NCBI RefSeq assembly: GCF_000379825.1
Contig: NZ_KB903818.1
Coordinates: 1-38,245 of the forward strand
DNA from: Longispora albida DSM 44784
GTDB lineage: Bacteria; Actinomycetota; Actinomycetes; Mycobacteriales; Micromonosporaceae
Reading direction: 5' to 3'
Length of the DNA stretch: 38,245 nucleotides
Shown: in pieces, positions 25,659 to 34,550 of the stretch
Position numbering within the stretch: position 1 is the first letter of the stretch
Layout of the letters: every line of letters begins with the position of its first letter
Notes under the pieces: model-generated
The model's database searches: none
What the model saw: the letters and a program-made list of their open reading frames with translations, nothing else
Told to the model about the DNA's origin: nothing
Made by a program: the position numbers and the translations under genes

Positions 25659-27209
25659 TCAGTACACCCTGGATCCGATGAAGTCGGAGTGGTTGTAGCC
25701 GGCCGGGTTCGGGAAGTTGCGGGTCTCCGTGTTCCAGGTCTGGGCCCCGGTGCAGGGCGTGAGCCTGGCGTGGGAGCCGGCCGTCGCGCTGGAGAAGGCG
25801 ACGCACAGGTCGGACCGGCTGGCCGGGTGCAGGCCGGCCGCGTCGAGCGTCCACTTCTGGTTCGCCCCGCCATGGCAGTCCCAGAGGATCACCTTGGTGC
25901 CGCTGGCGATGCCGCCCGAGGCGTCGACGCACCGGTCGTGGTTCAGCTCGACGTGCAGCGACGTGCGGGTGGTGTCGTACCAGAAGCCCTGGTTGCGCCC
26001 GCCGTGACAGCCCCACGAGAGCAGCTGGGTGGCGTAGCGCGAGTTGTACGCCTCGCTGTCCAGGCACAGCCCGCCCTGCGTGAGCTGCTTGAACTCCATC
26101 AGCCCCGGAGTGATCAGGCCGTGGCCGGTGCTGGCCGGGTCGGCGCAGGTCGCGACCTGGAGGCCGGAGTTGTAGAAGGCGCTCATGCACTCGGCGAAGG
26201 CGCCGTGGCCACGGGCGTTGGGATGCGCCGACTGCCGGGCGGCGTTCTCGTCGAAGATGTTGCCGTTCTCGATGTACACGCCGAGCGCCCAGGTGTTCTC
26301 CGTGCACACCTCGTGACCGTGGAAGAGCCGGCTGGCGTCGAGGTACATGACGCCGGTGTTCATGGCCGCCTTACGCTCGGCGGTCTCGAACATCGGGACG
26401 GCCTTGTTCCGGCCGAACGCGGCGTCGGCGAGGTAGATCGTGCAGCCGCCCGCGTACCAGCCGGGGAAGTTCGGGTTGTCCTCGACGTCGGGGCTGATCG
26501 GGCTCGGGTACCCCATGAGGGAGATCTTGAAGTCCGACGGCAGGTAGCCGGCGTTGGTCATGGTCTGCTTGATGCTGTTGACCGCCCACTCCACCTCCTG
26601 CTGGGTGTGCTCGGCGCGCGTCTTCCACACGTCGGTGTACGTCGGCCAGCACGTGCCCTGGAAGAAGATCCGGCGCTTGACGCAGTCGGTGGCGACCGGC
26701 CCGAACTCGATGTTGCCGGCCCCGTTGGCCCCGACGACGACCCAGATCAGCTTGACCCTGGTGTTGCGGGCCTTGATCGCGAGGTTCTCGCCCTGGTTCA
26801 GCTCGTTCCACTGGTGCGAGCCCGAGCCGTAGACCAGGTCGGCCGGCGAGCCGCCGGAGCAGGCGATGTTGTACCGCACGTCGACCGGGATGGTCAGCCG
26901 CCAGACGGCCTGGTCCCTGGACCGGTCGCACCAGTTGCCCTCCTGGTGGGTACCCGGCTCGTAGTTCCCGGCGCCCTCACCGGAGATCTCGCTGTCCCCC
27001 ATCGTGAGCACACTGGACTTCCGCTGCTCGATGGGCTTGATCTCCGGGCTGCCGTACAGCGCGGTGGCCTCCGCCGCGCGCTGCTGCTCCAGGTTCGCTG
27101 GTAGCGGGGTGATGCCGGGGCGCGCGGGTGCTGCGCTGCCTGGCGCCGCGAGCGCGGCCGCTGCCAGGAAGCCGACCGCGATCGCGGCGAGGGGTGGCTT
27201 GAAGCGCAT
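25659..27209 (-). CDS. Secreted SGNH-type esterase with ricin-type lectin domain
   Basis: The 516-residue protein has a signal peptide (RFKPPLAAIAVGFLAAAALAAPGSAAPA, cleavage near residue 28). It has an SGNH/GDSL-like hydrolase domain (about 65-385) and a C-terminal ricin B-type beta-trefoil (about 390-515). The catalytic Ser is in LTMGDSEISGEG, the oxyanion region includes VVVGANGAGN, and the C-terminal SAHPNARGHGAFA holds the His of the triad. The trefoil shows repeated CLDS/CVDA and QGFWYD, QKWTLD and QTWNTE motifs that bind sugar. It probably removes acyl groups from polysaccharides or lipids outside the cell. ATG 27209 has AGGAG about 9 nt upstream; ATG 27227 is an alternative. The gene is monocistronic. 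Confidence 0.85.
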   Translation of the reverse strand: MRFKPPLAAIAVGFLAAAALAAPGSAAPARPGITPLPANLEQQRAAEATALYGSPEIKPIEQRKSSVLTMGDSEISGEGAGNYEPGTHQEGNWCDRSRDQAVWRLTIPVDVRYNIACSGGSPADLVYGSGSHQWNELNQGENLAIKARNTRVKLIWVVVGANGAGNIEFGPVATDCVKRRIFFQGTCWPTYTDVWKTRAEHTQQEVEWAVNSIKQTMTNAGYLPSDFKISLMGYPSPISPDVEDNPNFPGWYAGGCTIYLADAAFGRNKAVPMFETAERKAAMNTGVMYLDASRLFHGHEVCTENTWALGVYIENGNIFDENAARQSAHPNARGHGAFAECMSAFYNSGLQVATCADPASTGHGLITPGLMEFKQLTQGGLCLDSEAYNSRYATQLLSWGCHGGRNQGFWYDTTRTSLHVELNHDRCVDASGGIASGTKVILWDCHGGANQKWTLDAAGLHPASRSDLCVAFSSATAGSHARLTPCTGAQTWNTETRNFPNPAGYNHSDFIGSRVY

Positions 27210-27313
27210 CGACGTACTCCTCTCCACATAGGCGTGTTACCGCACGGTAGTGGCCGCAGAGAGGAATGTGAATACTTCTCAGTATCGATGGCACGGGGAT
27301 GGCCGTGAACGAA

Positions 27314-27345
27314 GGAAGGGCACCGGGTGCGCCCGGTGCCCTTCC
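27314..27345 (-). terminator. Terminator hairpin after the sigma-factor operon
   Basis: A perfect 14-bp stem, GGAAGGGCACCGGG (27314-27327) with CCCGGTGCCCTTCC (27332-27345) and a 4-nt loop, lies 24 bp past the stop of the minus-strand operon. On the minus strand it is followed by TTCGTTC, a weak T-rich tail. Confidence 0.85.
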
Positions 27346-27368
27346 TCCACTGTGTACCCGCGCTGCGG

Positions 27369-28700
27369 TTACTTGACGATCTCCCAGAGCGTCTCGTGCT
27401 TCGCCCGGAAGAGAAGGGTCTGCTGGCCGGCGGCCGTGGTCACCACGACCTCCAGGTCGGCACCCTTGGCCTGCTGGCTGACGATGCCGGTGATCGCGCC
27501 AGCGCCGGGGAGCTCGTTCATGCCGGTCGCGACGACCTCCCAGCCGGCCAGGTAGTTGCCGTCGATGCCGTCGGTGCCGAGCCGGACCGCGTAGACGCTG
27601 GTGCGCGCCTCGGCCGGGTACTTCTCGGAGGTCCGGCTGACGGTCACGAAGGCGATCCCGTTGCTGGCCTGGGTCACCGAGCCGACGGAGTACTGGAAGG
27701 TACGCTCCCCGTTCCGGTCCGTGTTGAACAGGCTGGTCATGTCCTGGCCGGTGCCGTTGACGAACTGGACCCTGGCCGGAGCGCACCGACTGCTCTGGCA
27801 CCCCAGGCTGAGGCTCGTGTTGCGGAAGTCGACCTTGTCGATGGCCGTCGGCGGCGCCGGGAAGCCCGCAGGACCGGAGACCTGGCGGAAGGCGCCGTTG
27901 TCGTAGCGGTACCCGCGTGCCTGCTTGAACGACCAGGCGCCGTTGGTCGAGTAGTGCCCGAGGATGCTGACCTCGACGGTCCGGGCCGACACCCGCAGGT
28001 CCTCGGAGTCCAGCGCCAGTGCCCTGCCGTTCTGGGCCGGGACGACCGGGCCGAGCGTGTTCAGCTTCTTGTCCGCGGTCGGCTTGAGGCCGAGCAGGAA
28101 GACGGGGTGGAAGGACCCGGCACCGGTGCAGGTGACCCTGACCAGGATCTCGTCACCCGGCTGCCCGTCGAGCTCGGCGTAGACCGGCGTGCCGAGCACG
28201 TAGGTGAAGTCGTCCCAGGTGGTCTGCTTGGCGATCAGCGCGCTGCCGTCCTTGAACGTGTACGGCCCGGCCTTGCAGGTGTCCGTGATCTGCGCGCCGC
28301 CCGGCCACACCGGCATCGTGATCGTCGCCGACTTCAGGTCGACGGACCGCGGGTCCGGCGGCGGGACCTGCGATACCGGCGGCTGGGAGCTGGCCGAAGC
28401 CGTCGGGGCCGGCTGGGGGGAGTACTCGGGGGTGTTGTCCGGCTCCGGTACAGCAGAAGCAGTGATGTTCTGAGCCGGGGGTGCGTGTGGCTCGCCGGTG
28501 TCGAGTGTGGCGAACGCAGCGGCCGGAGCGGCCACCATGATCATGGCCAGCGCGCTCAGGGCGATGTTGCGGACCTTGCGCTGGTGCCGGACGGTGCTCT
28601 GCACGGCGGTCATGCCCGCCGGGGTGACCTCTTCGATGCTCTCGCTGCGGAACGCGGCGAACAGGCCGTGCAGCTCGGCTTCCTTGTCGAAGTCAGACAT
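27369..28700 (-). CDS. Membrane-anchored protein, probable partner of the sigma factor
   Basis: A 443-residue protein with a short cytoplasmic N-terminus (about 45 residues, FDKEAELHGLFAAFRSESIEEVTPAGM), one membrane helix (about residues 46-65, IALSALAMIMVAAPAAAFATL), a Pro/Ser-rich linker (about 72-115) and a large beta-rich outer domain with paired cysteines (ITDTCKAG and VRVTCTG; LGCQSSRCAPA). It resembles proteins that follow SigE-family sigma factors in actinomycetes and that may act as anti-sigma factors. It lacks the zinc-binding HxxxCxxC motif of classical ones, so the mechanism would be different. ATG 28700 overlaps the end of the sigma gene by 8 bp, so translation is coupled. Its outer domain may sense an extracellular signal. 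Confidence 0.75.
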   Translation of the reverse strand: MSDFDKEAELHGLFAAFRSESIEEVTPAGMTAVQSTVRHQRKVRNIALSALAMIMVAAPAAAFATLDTGEPHAPPAQNITASAVPEPDNTPEYSPQPAPTASASSQPPVSQVPPPDPRSVDLKSATITMPVWPGGAQITDTCKAGPYTFKDGSALIAKQTTWDDFTYVLGTPVYAELDGQPGDEILVRVTCTGAGSFHPVFLLGLKPTADKKLNTLGPVVPAQNGRALALDSEDLRVSARTVEVSILGHYSTNGAWSFKQARGYRYDNGAFRQVSGPAGFPAPPTAIDKVDFRNTSLSLGCQSSRCAPARVQFVNGTGQDMTSLFNTDRNGERTFQYSVGSVTQASNGIAFVTVSRTSEKYPAEARTSVYAVRLGTDGIDGNYLAGWEVVATGMNELPGAGAITGIVSQQAKGADLEVVVTTAAGQQTLLFRAKHETLWEIVK

Positions 28701-29208
28701 TGTTCTGCTCCTTGTCGATGAGCTGGGCAGCGAGGGCGATGCGCCCCCGGTGCAGCCAGGACTTGACCGTGTTCTCGGTGGACCCGAGCTCGCGGGCGAT
28801 GTCGCTGATCGGGAGGTCGGCCAGGTAGTGCAGGACGACAGCCTTGCGCTGGTTGCCCGGCAGGGCCTTCAGCGCGTTGGCGAGAGCCACCCGATCGGGG
28901 CTGGGCGAGGACACGTGCTCCTCCCGCTGCCCGCGGAGGAAGTTCGTCGCGGTTCTCGCCCGCCGCCAGCGGCTGGTGGCGAGGTTCCACGCGACTTTGC
29001 GGACCCAGGCCACCGGGTCCTCGTACTCGGCGATCTTCTTCCACCGGCTGTACGCCCGGCAGAACGCCTCCTGGACAACCTCCTGCGCGTGGCCCATGTC
29101 GCCGGTGTAGGCGTAGAGCTGCACGGTCAGGGAGTGGAAGTGAGCCGCGTACAGCTCTTCGAACCCCCGTGCCGCCACCTGAGCCGGTGGCGACTCCTGC
29201 ACCATCAT
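28693..29208 (-). CDS. SigE-family ECF sigma factor
   Basis: A 171-residue ECF-type sigma factor of the actinomycete SigE family. Region 2 is FEELYAAHFHSLTVQLYAYTGDMGHAQEVVQEAFCRAYSRWKKI (about 15-58), continuing with AWVRKVAWNLATSRWRRART; region 4 is ALKALPGNQRKAVVLHYLADLPISDIARELGSTENTVKSWLHRGR (about 110-155). It should direct RNA polymerase to a small set of promoters. ATG 29208 has GGGGAG about 10 nt upstream; the next codon is also ATG. The overlapping downstream gene encodes a membrane protein that may hold it inactive. Its targets are unknown; it may activate its own promoter. Confidence 0.9.
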   Translation of the reverse strand: MMVQESPPAQVAARGFEELYAAHFHSLTVQLYAYTGDMGHAQEVVQEAFCRAYSRWKKIAEYEDPVAWVRKVAWNLATSRWRRARTATNFLRGQREEHVSSPSPDRVALANALKALPGNQRKAVVLHYLADLPISDIARELGSTENTVKSWLHRGRIALAAQLIDKEQNNV

Positions 29209-29308
29209 CTGACGTTGTCTCCCCTGGTCTTCACCGGCGCTCCGCCGGTCGAACGACAGCAACACGCCCTTGCCCGCGGCAGGGTTGCAGTCAGCTAGTT
29301 TGAAAAAT

Positions 29309-29740
29309 ATGGACGACATCGACCGGCGGATCATCACCGCGCTCAGTGAGGATGCCCGGCAGTCGTACGCGGAGATCGGGGCGCTGGTCGCGCTGTCAGC
29401 CCCGGCCGTGAAACGCCGGGTCGACCGGCTGCGGGCCACCGGGGTGGTGAAGGGTTTCACGGCGCTGGTGGACCCGGCGGCGCTCGGCTGGACGACGGAG
29501 GCCTTCGTCGAGCTGTTCTGCACGGGGCGGACCACCCCGGCGCAGCTCGCCGAGGCGGTCAAACGGCATCCCGAAGTGGTCGGCGCCTACACGGTGTCCG
29601 GTGAGGCCGACGCTCTGGTCCACATCCGGGCTGCGGACATCGCGCACCTGGAGCAGACCCTCGAACGGCTGCGCGGCGAGCAGTTCATCACGCAGACCCG
29701 GTCGATGATCGTGCTCAGCCGGCTGGTCGACTCTCTCTAG
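29309..29740 (+). CDS. Lrp/AsnC-family transcriptional regulator
   Basis: The 143-residue regulator has an N-terminal AsnC-type helix-turn-helix (MDDIDRRIITALSEDARQSYAEIGALVALSAPAVKRRVDRL, 1-41) and a C-terminal ligand-binding domain (GFTALVDPAALGWTTEAFVELFC, VVGAYTVSGEADALVHIRAAD). Such proteins sense amino acids and act as octamers or dimers. ATG 29309 was chosen, since TAGTTT (29296-29301) lies exactly 7 nt before it and there is no ribosome-binding site; the frame's first Met-type codon upstream is at 29270 and is less likely. It is divergent from the sigma-factor operon, whose start is about 100 bp away, so it could regulate that operon. Confidence 0.9.
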   Translation: MDDIDRRIITALSEDARQSYAEIGALVALSAPAVKRRVDRLRATGVVKGFTALVDPAALGWTTEAFVELFCTGRTTPAQLAEAVKRHPEVVGAYTVSGEADALVHIRAADIAHLEQTLERLRGEQFITQTRSMIVLSRLVDSL

Positions 29741-29746
29741 AACTCT

Positions 29747-30802
29747 TTACAGGTACATCCCGGTGCGTTCCTCGCCCTGCGGCTTGCGGTGCGGGACGTC
29801 GCCCTCGCCGAAGAAGCGCTTCCCGCCGAACTCGCCGTGCAGCCGGTCGTCGAGCTCGTCGGCCAGGCCCATCATCACCTGCACGGCGAGCATGAGGTGG
29901 GTGGCCTGGAAGTCGCGGCCGAAGACGGGTACCGAGGCCCAGACGGTGTGGTCGGTGCAGTAGAGCCTGCCGATCGGCATCCGGCGGGTCAGCTCGGCGA
30001 GCCGCTCGTGCAGCTTCGCGTCGGGGCTGATCTCGGTGAGGATCGGCGAGTACACGTCGACGACGGCCGGGTTGTCGTGCACGCGGACGAACACCATCGC
30101 CGAGCCAGCCCGGACCCCGATCTCGCCCTCCTCGTCGATTTCCAGCTTGTCGGGAGTGGTCTTCAGGAGGGCCGCCACGACGGTACGGACCTTCTCGGCC
30201 AATGGCAGGGCGGCGGTGGCTTCGAGGGCCTTGGTCAGCACGCCTTCCTGGGCCGTCGCCGGTACCTCGGGGACGGTCGGGGCTGGCCGGGCGCCGCCCA
30301 GCGGGGCCGGGCCGGCTTCGACCTCCCGCCCAGCCTCCCGTGCCGCCTCGATCTCCTCGGCGAGCGGGCGGACGGTGTAGGTGAGGAACGCCGGGTGCGG
30401 CGCGCCGTACACGTCCCGCATGGTCCGGCTCAGCAGCCCGGCGAGCTGCTCGGCCTCCTCCGGCTTCGCGTGGAGCCCGAAGTTGGCCCCGGAACCCTCG
30501 ACGACGCCGGGCGGCGACCAGCCCAGCTCGATCATGTTGCCCACGGCGACCCGGTCGAGGCGGAAGCCCTCGGGGAGGCTGGCGTTGCCCACCGCGTACC
30601 CGGCGAGCCCGTCCGGGCCGGTGATCACGTTGATCTCGTAGATGGCCTCCCCGGTACCCGAGGCTGTCGGGTCGAGAGTGAGGTCGAGCCGGACCCCCGC
30701 GGGCAGGGTGGGCAGCGCCCGGGCGAGGGCCCGGGTGAACTCCTGCCACGCGGTCGTGACCTTGGCCTTGAGGTCAACGTTGTCAGCGTCGTCGTAGAGC
30801 AT
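29747..30802 (-). CDS. YbjN/T3SS-chaperone-like protein
   Basis: The 351-residue protein has two similar parts. The N-terminal half is a distinct alpha/beta segment (LDLTLDPTASGTGEAIYEINVITGPDGLAGYAVGN). The C-terminal part (about 215-345) resembles the CesT/YbjN type-III-chaperone-like fold used in many bacteria for peptide binding: VRTVVAALLKTTPDKLEIDEEGEIGVRAGSAMVFVRV, VVDVYSPILTEISPDAKLHERLAELTRRMPIGRL, and the ending QATHLMLAVQVMMGLADELDDRLHGEFGG. A Pro/Ala linker (about 168-195) joins the halves. It has no signal or membrane segment. Partner and role are unknown. ATG 30802 has TAGGGT (minus, 30815-30810) 7 nt upstream, so it is probably leaderless. The gene is divergent from YdeP. Confidence 0.78.
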   Translation of the reverse strand: MLYDDADNVDLKAKVTTAWQEFTRALARALPTLPAGVRLDLTLDPTASGTGEAIYEINVITGPDGLAGYAVGNASLPEGFRLDRVAVGNMIELGWSPPGVVEGSGANFGLHAKPEEAEQLAGLLSRTMRDVYGAPHPAFLTYTVRPLAEEIEAAREAGREVEAGPAPLGGARPAPTVPEVPATAQEGVLTKALEATAALPLAEKVRTVVAALLKTTPDKLEIDEEGEIGVRAGSAMVFVRVHDNPAVVDVYSPILTEISPDAKLHERLAELTRRMPIGRLYCTDHTVWASVPVFGRDFQATHLMLAVQVMMGLADELDDRLHGEFGGKRFFGEGDVPHRKPQGEERTGMYL

Positions 30803-30902
30803 GGCGACAACCCTAACCGAGCAGTAGCGGGCTGTTCGGCTCCATCCGCCACTGGTACCGGTTGCGCGGGTCCGCCCGGGCGGCACCAGTACGCTCGCAG
30901 GC

Positions 30903-33143
30903 ATGGCGAAGAAGGCTCCCGCGAACGATCCCGGTGACCGTGACCTGCGGGTTGGCCCGCCGAAGGACGTCGCGGCCGGTGTGCCGGGCGTCGTGGCCGG
31001 CCTGAAGGCCGCGTACGCGGAGATGGGGGTCCGGCGGACGGCGCTGACCCTGGCCCGCGTGAACCAGAAGCACGGATTCGACTGCCCTGGGTGCGCGTGG
31101 CCGGAGAGTGGCGGCCACCGGTCCCCGGCGGAGTTCTGTGAGAACGGCGCGAAGGCCGTCGCCGAGGAGGCGACCCTGCGCCGGGTGACGCGGGAGTTCT
31201 TCGAGCAGCACTCCCTCGACGACCTGGCCGGCAAGTCGGACTACTGGCTGGGCCAGCAGGGCCGGATCACCCGGCCGATGGTCAAGCGGCCCGGCGCCTC
31301 GCACTACACGCCGATCGCGTGGGACGAGGCGTTCAGCCTGCTGGCCTCGGTACTGAACAAGCTTGAAAGCCCTGACCAGGCCGCTTTCTACACGTCGGGC
31401 CGGACCAGCAACGAAGCCGCTTTCCTGTACCAGCTCTTCGCCCGGGCCTTTGGCACCAACAATCTGCCGGACTGCTCGAACATGTGCCACGAGTCCTCGG
31501 GCAGCGCGCTGAACGCGACGATCGGGATCGGCAAGGGCAGTGTGTCCCTTGAGGACATCCACCGGGCCGGGCTGATCGTGGTCGTCGGGCAGAACCCCGG
31601 CACCAACCATCCCCGGATGCTGTCCGCGCTGGAGATCGCGAAGCGGAACGGCGCGAAGATCATTTCGGTGAACCCGCTACCGGAGGCCGGGCTGATCCGC
31701 TTCAAGAACCCGCAGCACACGGGCGGCGTGGTGGGCGCGGGCACCGCCCTGTCCGACGTGTACCTCCAGATCAAGGTGGGCGGGGACCTGGCGTTGTTCC
31801 AGGCGATCGGGTCGCTGCTGCTGGAGCACGCCGACCGGGAGTTCATCGAGCGGCACACGACCGGTTTCGAGTCCTACGCGGCGAACGTCCGCGAGGTGGA
31901 CTGGGCGAAGGTCGAGCACGCGACCGGGCTGGGCCGCGCGCAGATCGAGGACGTTGCCCGGATGTTCGCGGAGAGCGAGGCCACGATCGCCTGCTGGGCG
32001 ATGGGCCTCACGCAGCACAAGGACGCGGTCGCGACGATCCAGGAGGTCGTCAACGTCCAGCTCCTGCGCGGCATGATCGGCAAGCCGGGTGCCGGCCTCT
32101 GCCCGGTGCGCGGCCACTCCAACGTCCAGGGCGACCGCACGATGGGCGTCTGGGAGCGGGTGCCGGCCTGGGGTCCGGCTCTGGGCAAGGAGTTCGATTT
32201 CCCGGTACCCGCGGAGACCGGCCACGACACTGTGGACACCATCCGGGCGATGCGCGACGGCCGCGTGAAGGTGTTCGTGGGGATGGGCGGCAACTTCGCC
32301 TCCGCCACGCCGGACACCGAGCTCACCGAGGCGGCTCTGCGGTCGTGCACCCTGACGGCCCACATCTCGACGAAGCTCAACCGCTCGCACGTGGTGACCG
32401 GTGAGACCGCGCTGATCCTGCCCTGCCTGGGCCGTACCGAGGCCGACCCGGCAGGCTTCGTGACCGTCGAGGACTCGATGAGCTGCGTGCACGCCTCGCG
32501 GGGACGCCTCAAGCCCGCCTCCGACCTGCTGCTGTCCGAGGTCGCGATCGTGTCCCGGCTCGGGGCGGCCACCCTCGGCGACCACATTCCGTGGCGGGAG
32601 TTCGAGCACGACTACCGGGAGGTCAGGGCGCGGATCGCCCGCGTGATCCCCGGCTTCGAGAACTACGAGGAACGGCTCGACGGGGCCGGCTTCACCCTCC
32701 CGCACCCGCCGCGCGACTCGCGGTCGTTCAACACGCCGGACGGGCGGGCGCAGTTCACGACGTCACCGATGACGGTCATCGACGTACCGGAGGGGCGGCT
32801 GCTGCTCCAGACGCTGCGGAGCCACGACCAGTACAACACCACGATCTACGGGCTCGACGACAGGTACCGGGGCATCAAGGGCGGCAGGCGGGTCGTGTTC
32901 GCCCACACGGAGGACCTGGCCTCGTTCGGGGTCGCGGACGGGTCCCTTGTGGACATCGTGTCGGAGTGGCCGGACGGGGAACGGCGAGCCGAGTCGTTCC
33001 GGGCCGTCGCGTACCCGACGCCGCGCGGATGCGCAGCCGCGTACTTCCCGGAGGCCAACGTCCTCGTGCCACTGGACTCGGTGGCGACAGGGTCGAACAC
33101 TCCTACGTCGAAGGCGATCGTGATCCGGCTCGAGGCGCGCTGA
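30903..33143 (+). CDS. FdhF/YdeP-type molybdopterin oxidoreductase
   Basis: A 746-residue Mo-bisMGD oxidoreductase of the YdeP branch of the formate-dehydrogenase/DMSO-reductase superfamily. The N-terminus has a cysteine cluster (FDCPGCAWPE followed by FCENG near residue 78) that may hold an iron-sulfur site with fewer ligands than FdhF. MPT-binding segments include TSGRTSNEAAFLYQLFARAFGTNNLPDCSNMCHESSG, VVVGQNPGTNHPRML, and the C-terminal MPT domain from about 600 (LLQTLRSHDQYNTTIYG...). The cysteine in NMCHE is the candidate Mo ligand. The physiological substrate is unknown; E. coli YdeP aids acid resistance. ATG 30903 follows TACGCT by 7 nt, indicating a leaderless mRNA. FdhD and MobA, which mature this cofactor, are encoded 2.8 kb downstream. 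Confidence 0.9.
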   Translation: MAKKAPANDPGDRDLRVGPPKDVAAGVPGVVAGLKAAYAEMGVRRTALTLARVNQKHGFDCPGCAWPESGGHRSPAEFCENGAKAVAEEATLRRVTREFFEQHSLDDLAGKSDYWLGQQGRITRPMVKRPGASHYTPIAWDEAFSLLASVLNKLESPDQAAFYTSGRTSNEAAFLYQLFARAFGTNNLPDCSNMCHESSGSALNATIGIGKGSVSLEDIHRAGLIVVVGQNPGTNHPRMLSALEIAKRNGAKIISVNPLPEAGLIRFKNPQHTGGVVGAGTALSDVYLQIKVGGDLALFQAIGSLLLEHADREFIERHTTGFESYAANVREVDWAKVEHATGLGRAQIEDVARMFAESEATIACWAMGLTQHKDAVATIQEVVNVQLLRGMIGKPGAGLCPVRGHSNVQGDRTMGVWERVPAWGPALGKEFDFPVPAETGHDTVDTIRAMRDGRVKVFVGMGGNFASATPDTELTEAALRSCTLTAHISTKLNRSHVVTGETALILPCLGRTEADPAGFVTVEDSMSCVHASRGRLKPASDLLLSEVAIVSRLGAATLGDHIPWREFEHDYREVRARIARVIPGFENYEERLDGAGFTLPHPPRDSRSFNTPDGRAQFTTSPMTVIDVPEGRLLLQTLRSHDQYNTTIYGLDDRYRGIKGGRRVVFAHTEDLASFGVADGSLVDIVSEWPDGERRAESFRAVAYPTPRGCAAAYFPEANVLVPLDSVATGSNTPTSKAIVIRLEAR

Positions 33144-33553
33144 CCCCTTCGGGTTCCAGGCCGTGTTCGGGTGCCGGCCTGTGCTCGCGTTCTGGGTTTC
33201 GGTCTTCAGAGCCAGGCTTGTCCGCGTGCCGGGTCTGGTTCGGCGGATGTGGTGCGGGCCCCCGAGCGGGCAGGTGTGACGCCGATGCTTGCCTTGGCGG
33301 GCCGGGGTGCCCGAGGCTGGCGGGAGGGGAACGCGGGGGCTGCTCAGGGTTACCCGGGGTCACGAGGGGTCACCGGGGCCGGTGGCGCCGGGCTGTTCCT
33401 GTCAGCGTGGCCGGGAGTGTCCGGCCTGGTCGGGCGTACTTTTCCCGGCCGGTGACAGTACGTGTCACCGGGTGGGTATCAGGCTTCTTCCGACTAGCCG
33501 TAGGGAAAAACTTAGGCTAGGCTCGCCTCGCCAGGCGGCCGAAGGAGGTGCAG
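33144..33553. other. 410-bp gap with an inverted repeat and iron box
   Basis: No gene is visible here. The region is G-rich with short repeats (GGGGTCAC at about 33358-33379, twice). A perfect 9-bp inverted repeat, CCGGTGACA-N5-TGTCACCGG, occupies 33449-33471, and an iron box lies at 33512-33530. The ribosome-binding site of the DUF3159 gene (AAGGAGG, 33542-33548) ends the region. Confidence 0.6.
33512..33530 (+). promoter_or_regulatory. DtxR/IdeR-type iron box
   Basis: TTAGGCTAGGCTCGCCTCG matches the 19-bp consensus TTAGGTTAGGCTAACCTAA at 14 positions, with the left half almost perfect. TAGGCT within it can serve as a -10. It lies 24 bp before the DUF3159 start, so the gene and those after it should be repressed when iron is plentiful. 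Confidence 0.72.
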
Positions 33554-34186
33554 GTGTCTGAGTCTCTGGCCTCTTTGCTGGGTGGCCGGTCTGGTGCGGT
33601 GGACGCGACCATCCCGCCGCTGGCCTTCGCGGCCGGCTGGCTGCTGACCGGCAACTCCATCGGCTGGGGTGCCCTCACGGCACTGGCCGCAGCCGGCGGC
33701 GTCGCGCTGTGGCGGCTGCGGCAGGGCGCCAAGCCCCGGGCGGTGCTGATCGGGGCCTTCGCCGTCTGCGTGTCGGCGCTGATCGCCCTGTACACCGGCC
33801 GGGCCTCCGACTTCTTCCTCATCCAGATCGCGTCGAACGCGGCCAGCGCGCTCGGCTGGACGATCAGCATCGTGATCCGCTGGCCGCTGCTCGGCGTGAT
33901 CGCGGGCGCGGCCCTCGGCCAGAAGACCAGGTGGAGGCGGGATCCCGCGCTGCTGCGGGCCTACTCGCGGGCCAGCTGGGTGTGGGTCGGGCAGTACGTG
34001 CTGCGGCTGCTGGTGTTCGTGCCACTGTGGGCGGCCGACCAGCTGGTGGCGCTCACGGCCGCCCGGGTGATCCTCACGTGGCCGCTGATCGCGGTGTGCC
34101 TGGCCGTGAGCTGGTGGGTACTGCGCAAGGCACTTCCATCCGGGCATCCGGGCATCCGCCATCCGGAACTCCTGGAGGCACCGTGA
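33554..34186 (+). CDS. DUF3159 membrane protein
   Basis: A 210-residue integral membrane protein of the DUF3159 family, recognised by TGRASDFFLIQIASNAASALGWTISIVIRWPLLGVIAGAALG followed by WRRDPALLRAYSRASWVWVGQYVLRLLVFVPLW. It has about six membrane helices. The family is widespread in actinomycetes but has no known function. The GTG 33554 start lies 5 nt after GAAGGAGG; GTG 33548 overlaps that site and is less likely. The iron box just upstream and the DUF2470 gene downstream suggest a role in heme or iron handling, perhaps transport, which is inference. The stop is 52 bp before the next gene. Confidence 0.8.
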   Translation: MSESLASLLGGRSGAVDATIPPLAFAAGWLLTGNSIGWGALTALAAAGGVALWRLRQGAKPRAVLIGAFAVCVSALIALYTGRASDFFLIQIASNAASALGWTISIVIRWPLLGVIAGAALGQKTRWRRDPALLRAYSRASWVWVGQYVLRLLVFVPLWAADQLVALTAARVILTWPLIAVCLAVSWWVLRKALPSGHPGIRHPELLEAP

Positions 34187-34238
34187 GCCCTGCCTGTTCG
34201 CCACTGATCCCGTGTCCGGCCGGTGCTGAGGAGTCGAC

Positions 34239-34550
34239 GTGACCAACCCGTTCTCGCCCGAGATCATCGCCGCCGTGCAGCGGCACATGAACGCCGATCA
34301 CGCCGAGGACTCGGTGCTGATCTGCCGGGCGCTGGGCGGCGTGCCCGAGGCGGCAAGGGCCGAGATGACCGGCCTCGACGGCGAGGGCATCGACTTCGAG
34401 GTGACCACCGGCGACGCGACCGTCGCGGTCCGGATCCCGTGGGCGCACACCCTCACGGAACGGCCCGAGATCCGCACCGAGGTGACCCGGATGTACCACG
34501 AGGCGTGCCGCCAGCTCGGCGTGCCGGCCAGGGGCGAAGGGGAGCACTGA
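34239..34550 (+). CDS. DUF2470 protein (heme-utilisation type)
   Basis: A 103-residue single-domain DUF2470 protein: FSPEIIAAVQRHMNADHAEDSVLICRALGG with the typical H-M-N-x-D-H motif, followed by EMTGLDGEGIDFEV and IPWAHTLTERPEIRTEVTRMYHEACRQLG. The same domain forms the C-terminus of HugZ/HutZ-type heme-degrading oxygenases, where its histidine can ligate heme. Here it stands alone. The GTG 34239 start has a GAGGAG site 5 nt upstream. It lies between an iron-box-controlled DUF3159 gene and a heme oxygenase, so binding or delivering heme is a reasonable guess. Confidence 0.85.
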   Translation: MTNPFSPEIIAAVQRHMNADHAEDSVLICRALGGVPEAARAEMTGLDGEGIDFEVTTGDATVAVRIPWAHTLTERPEIRTEVTRMYHEACRQLGVPARGEGEH

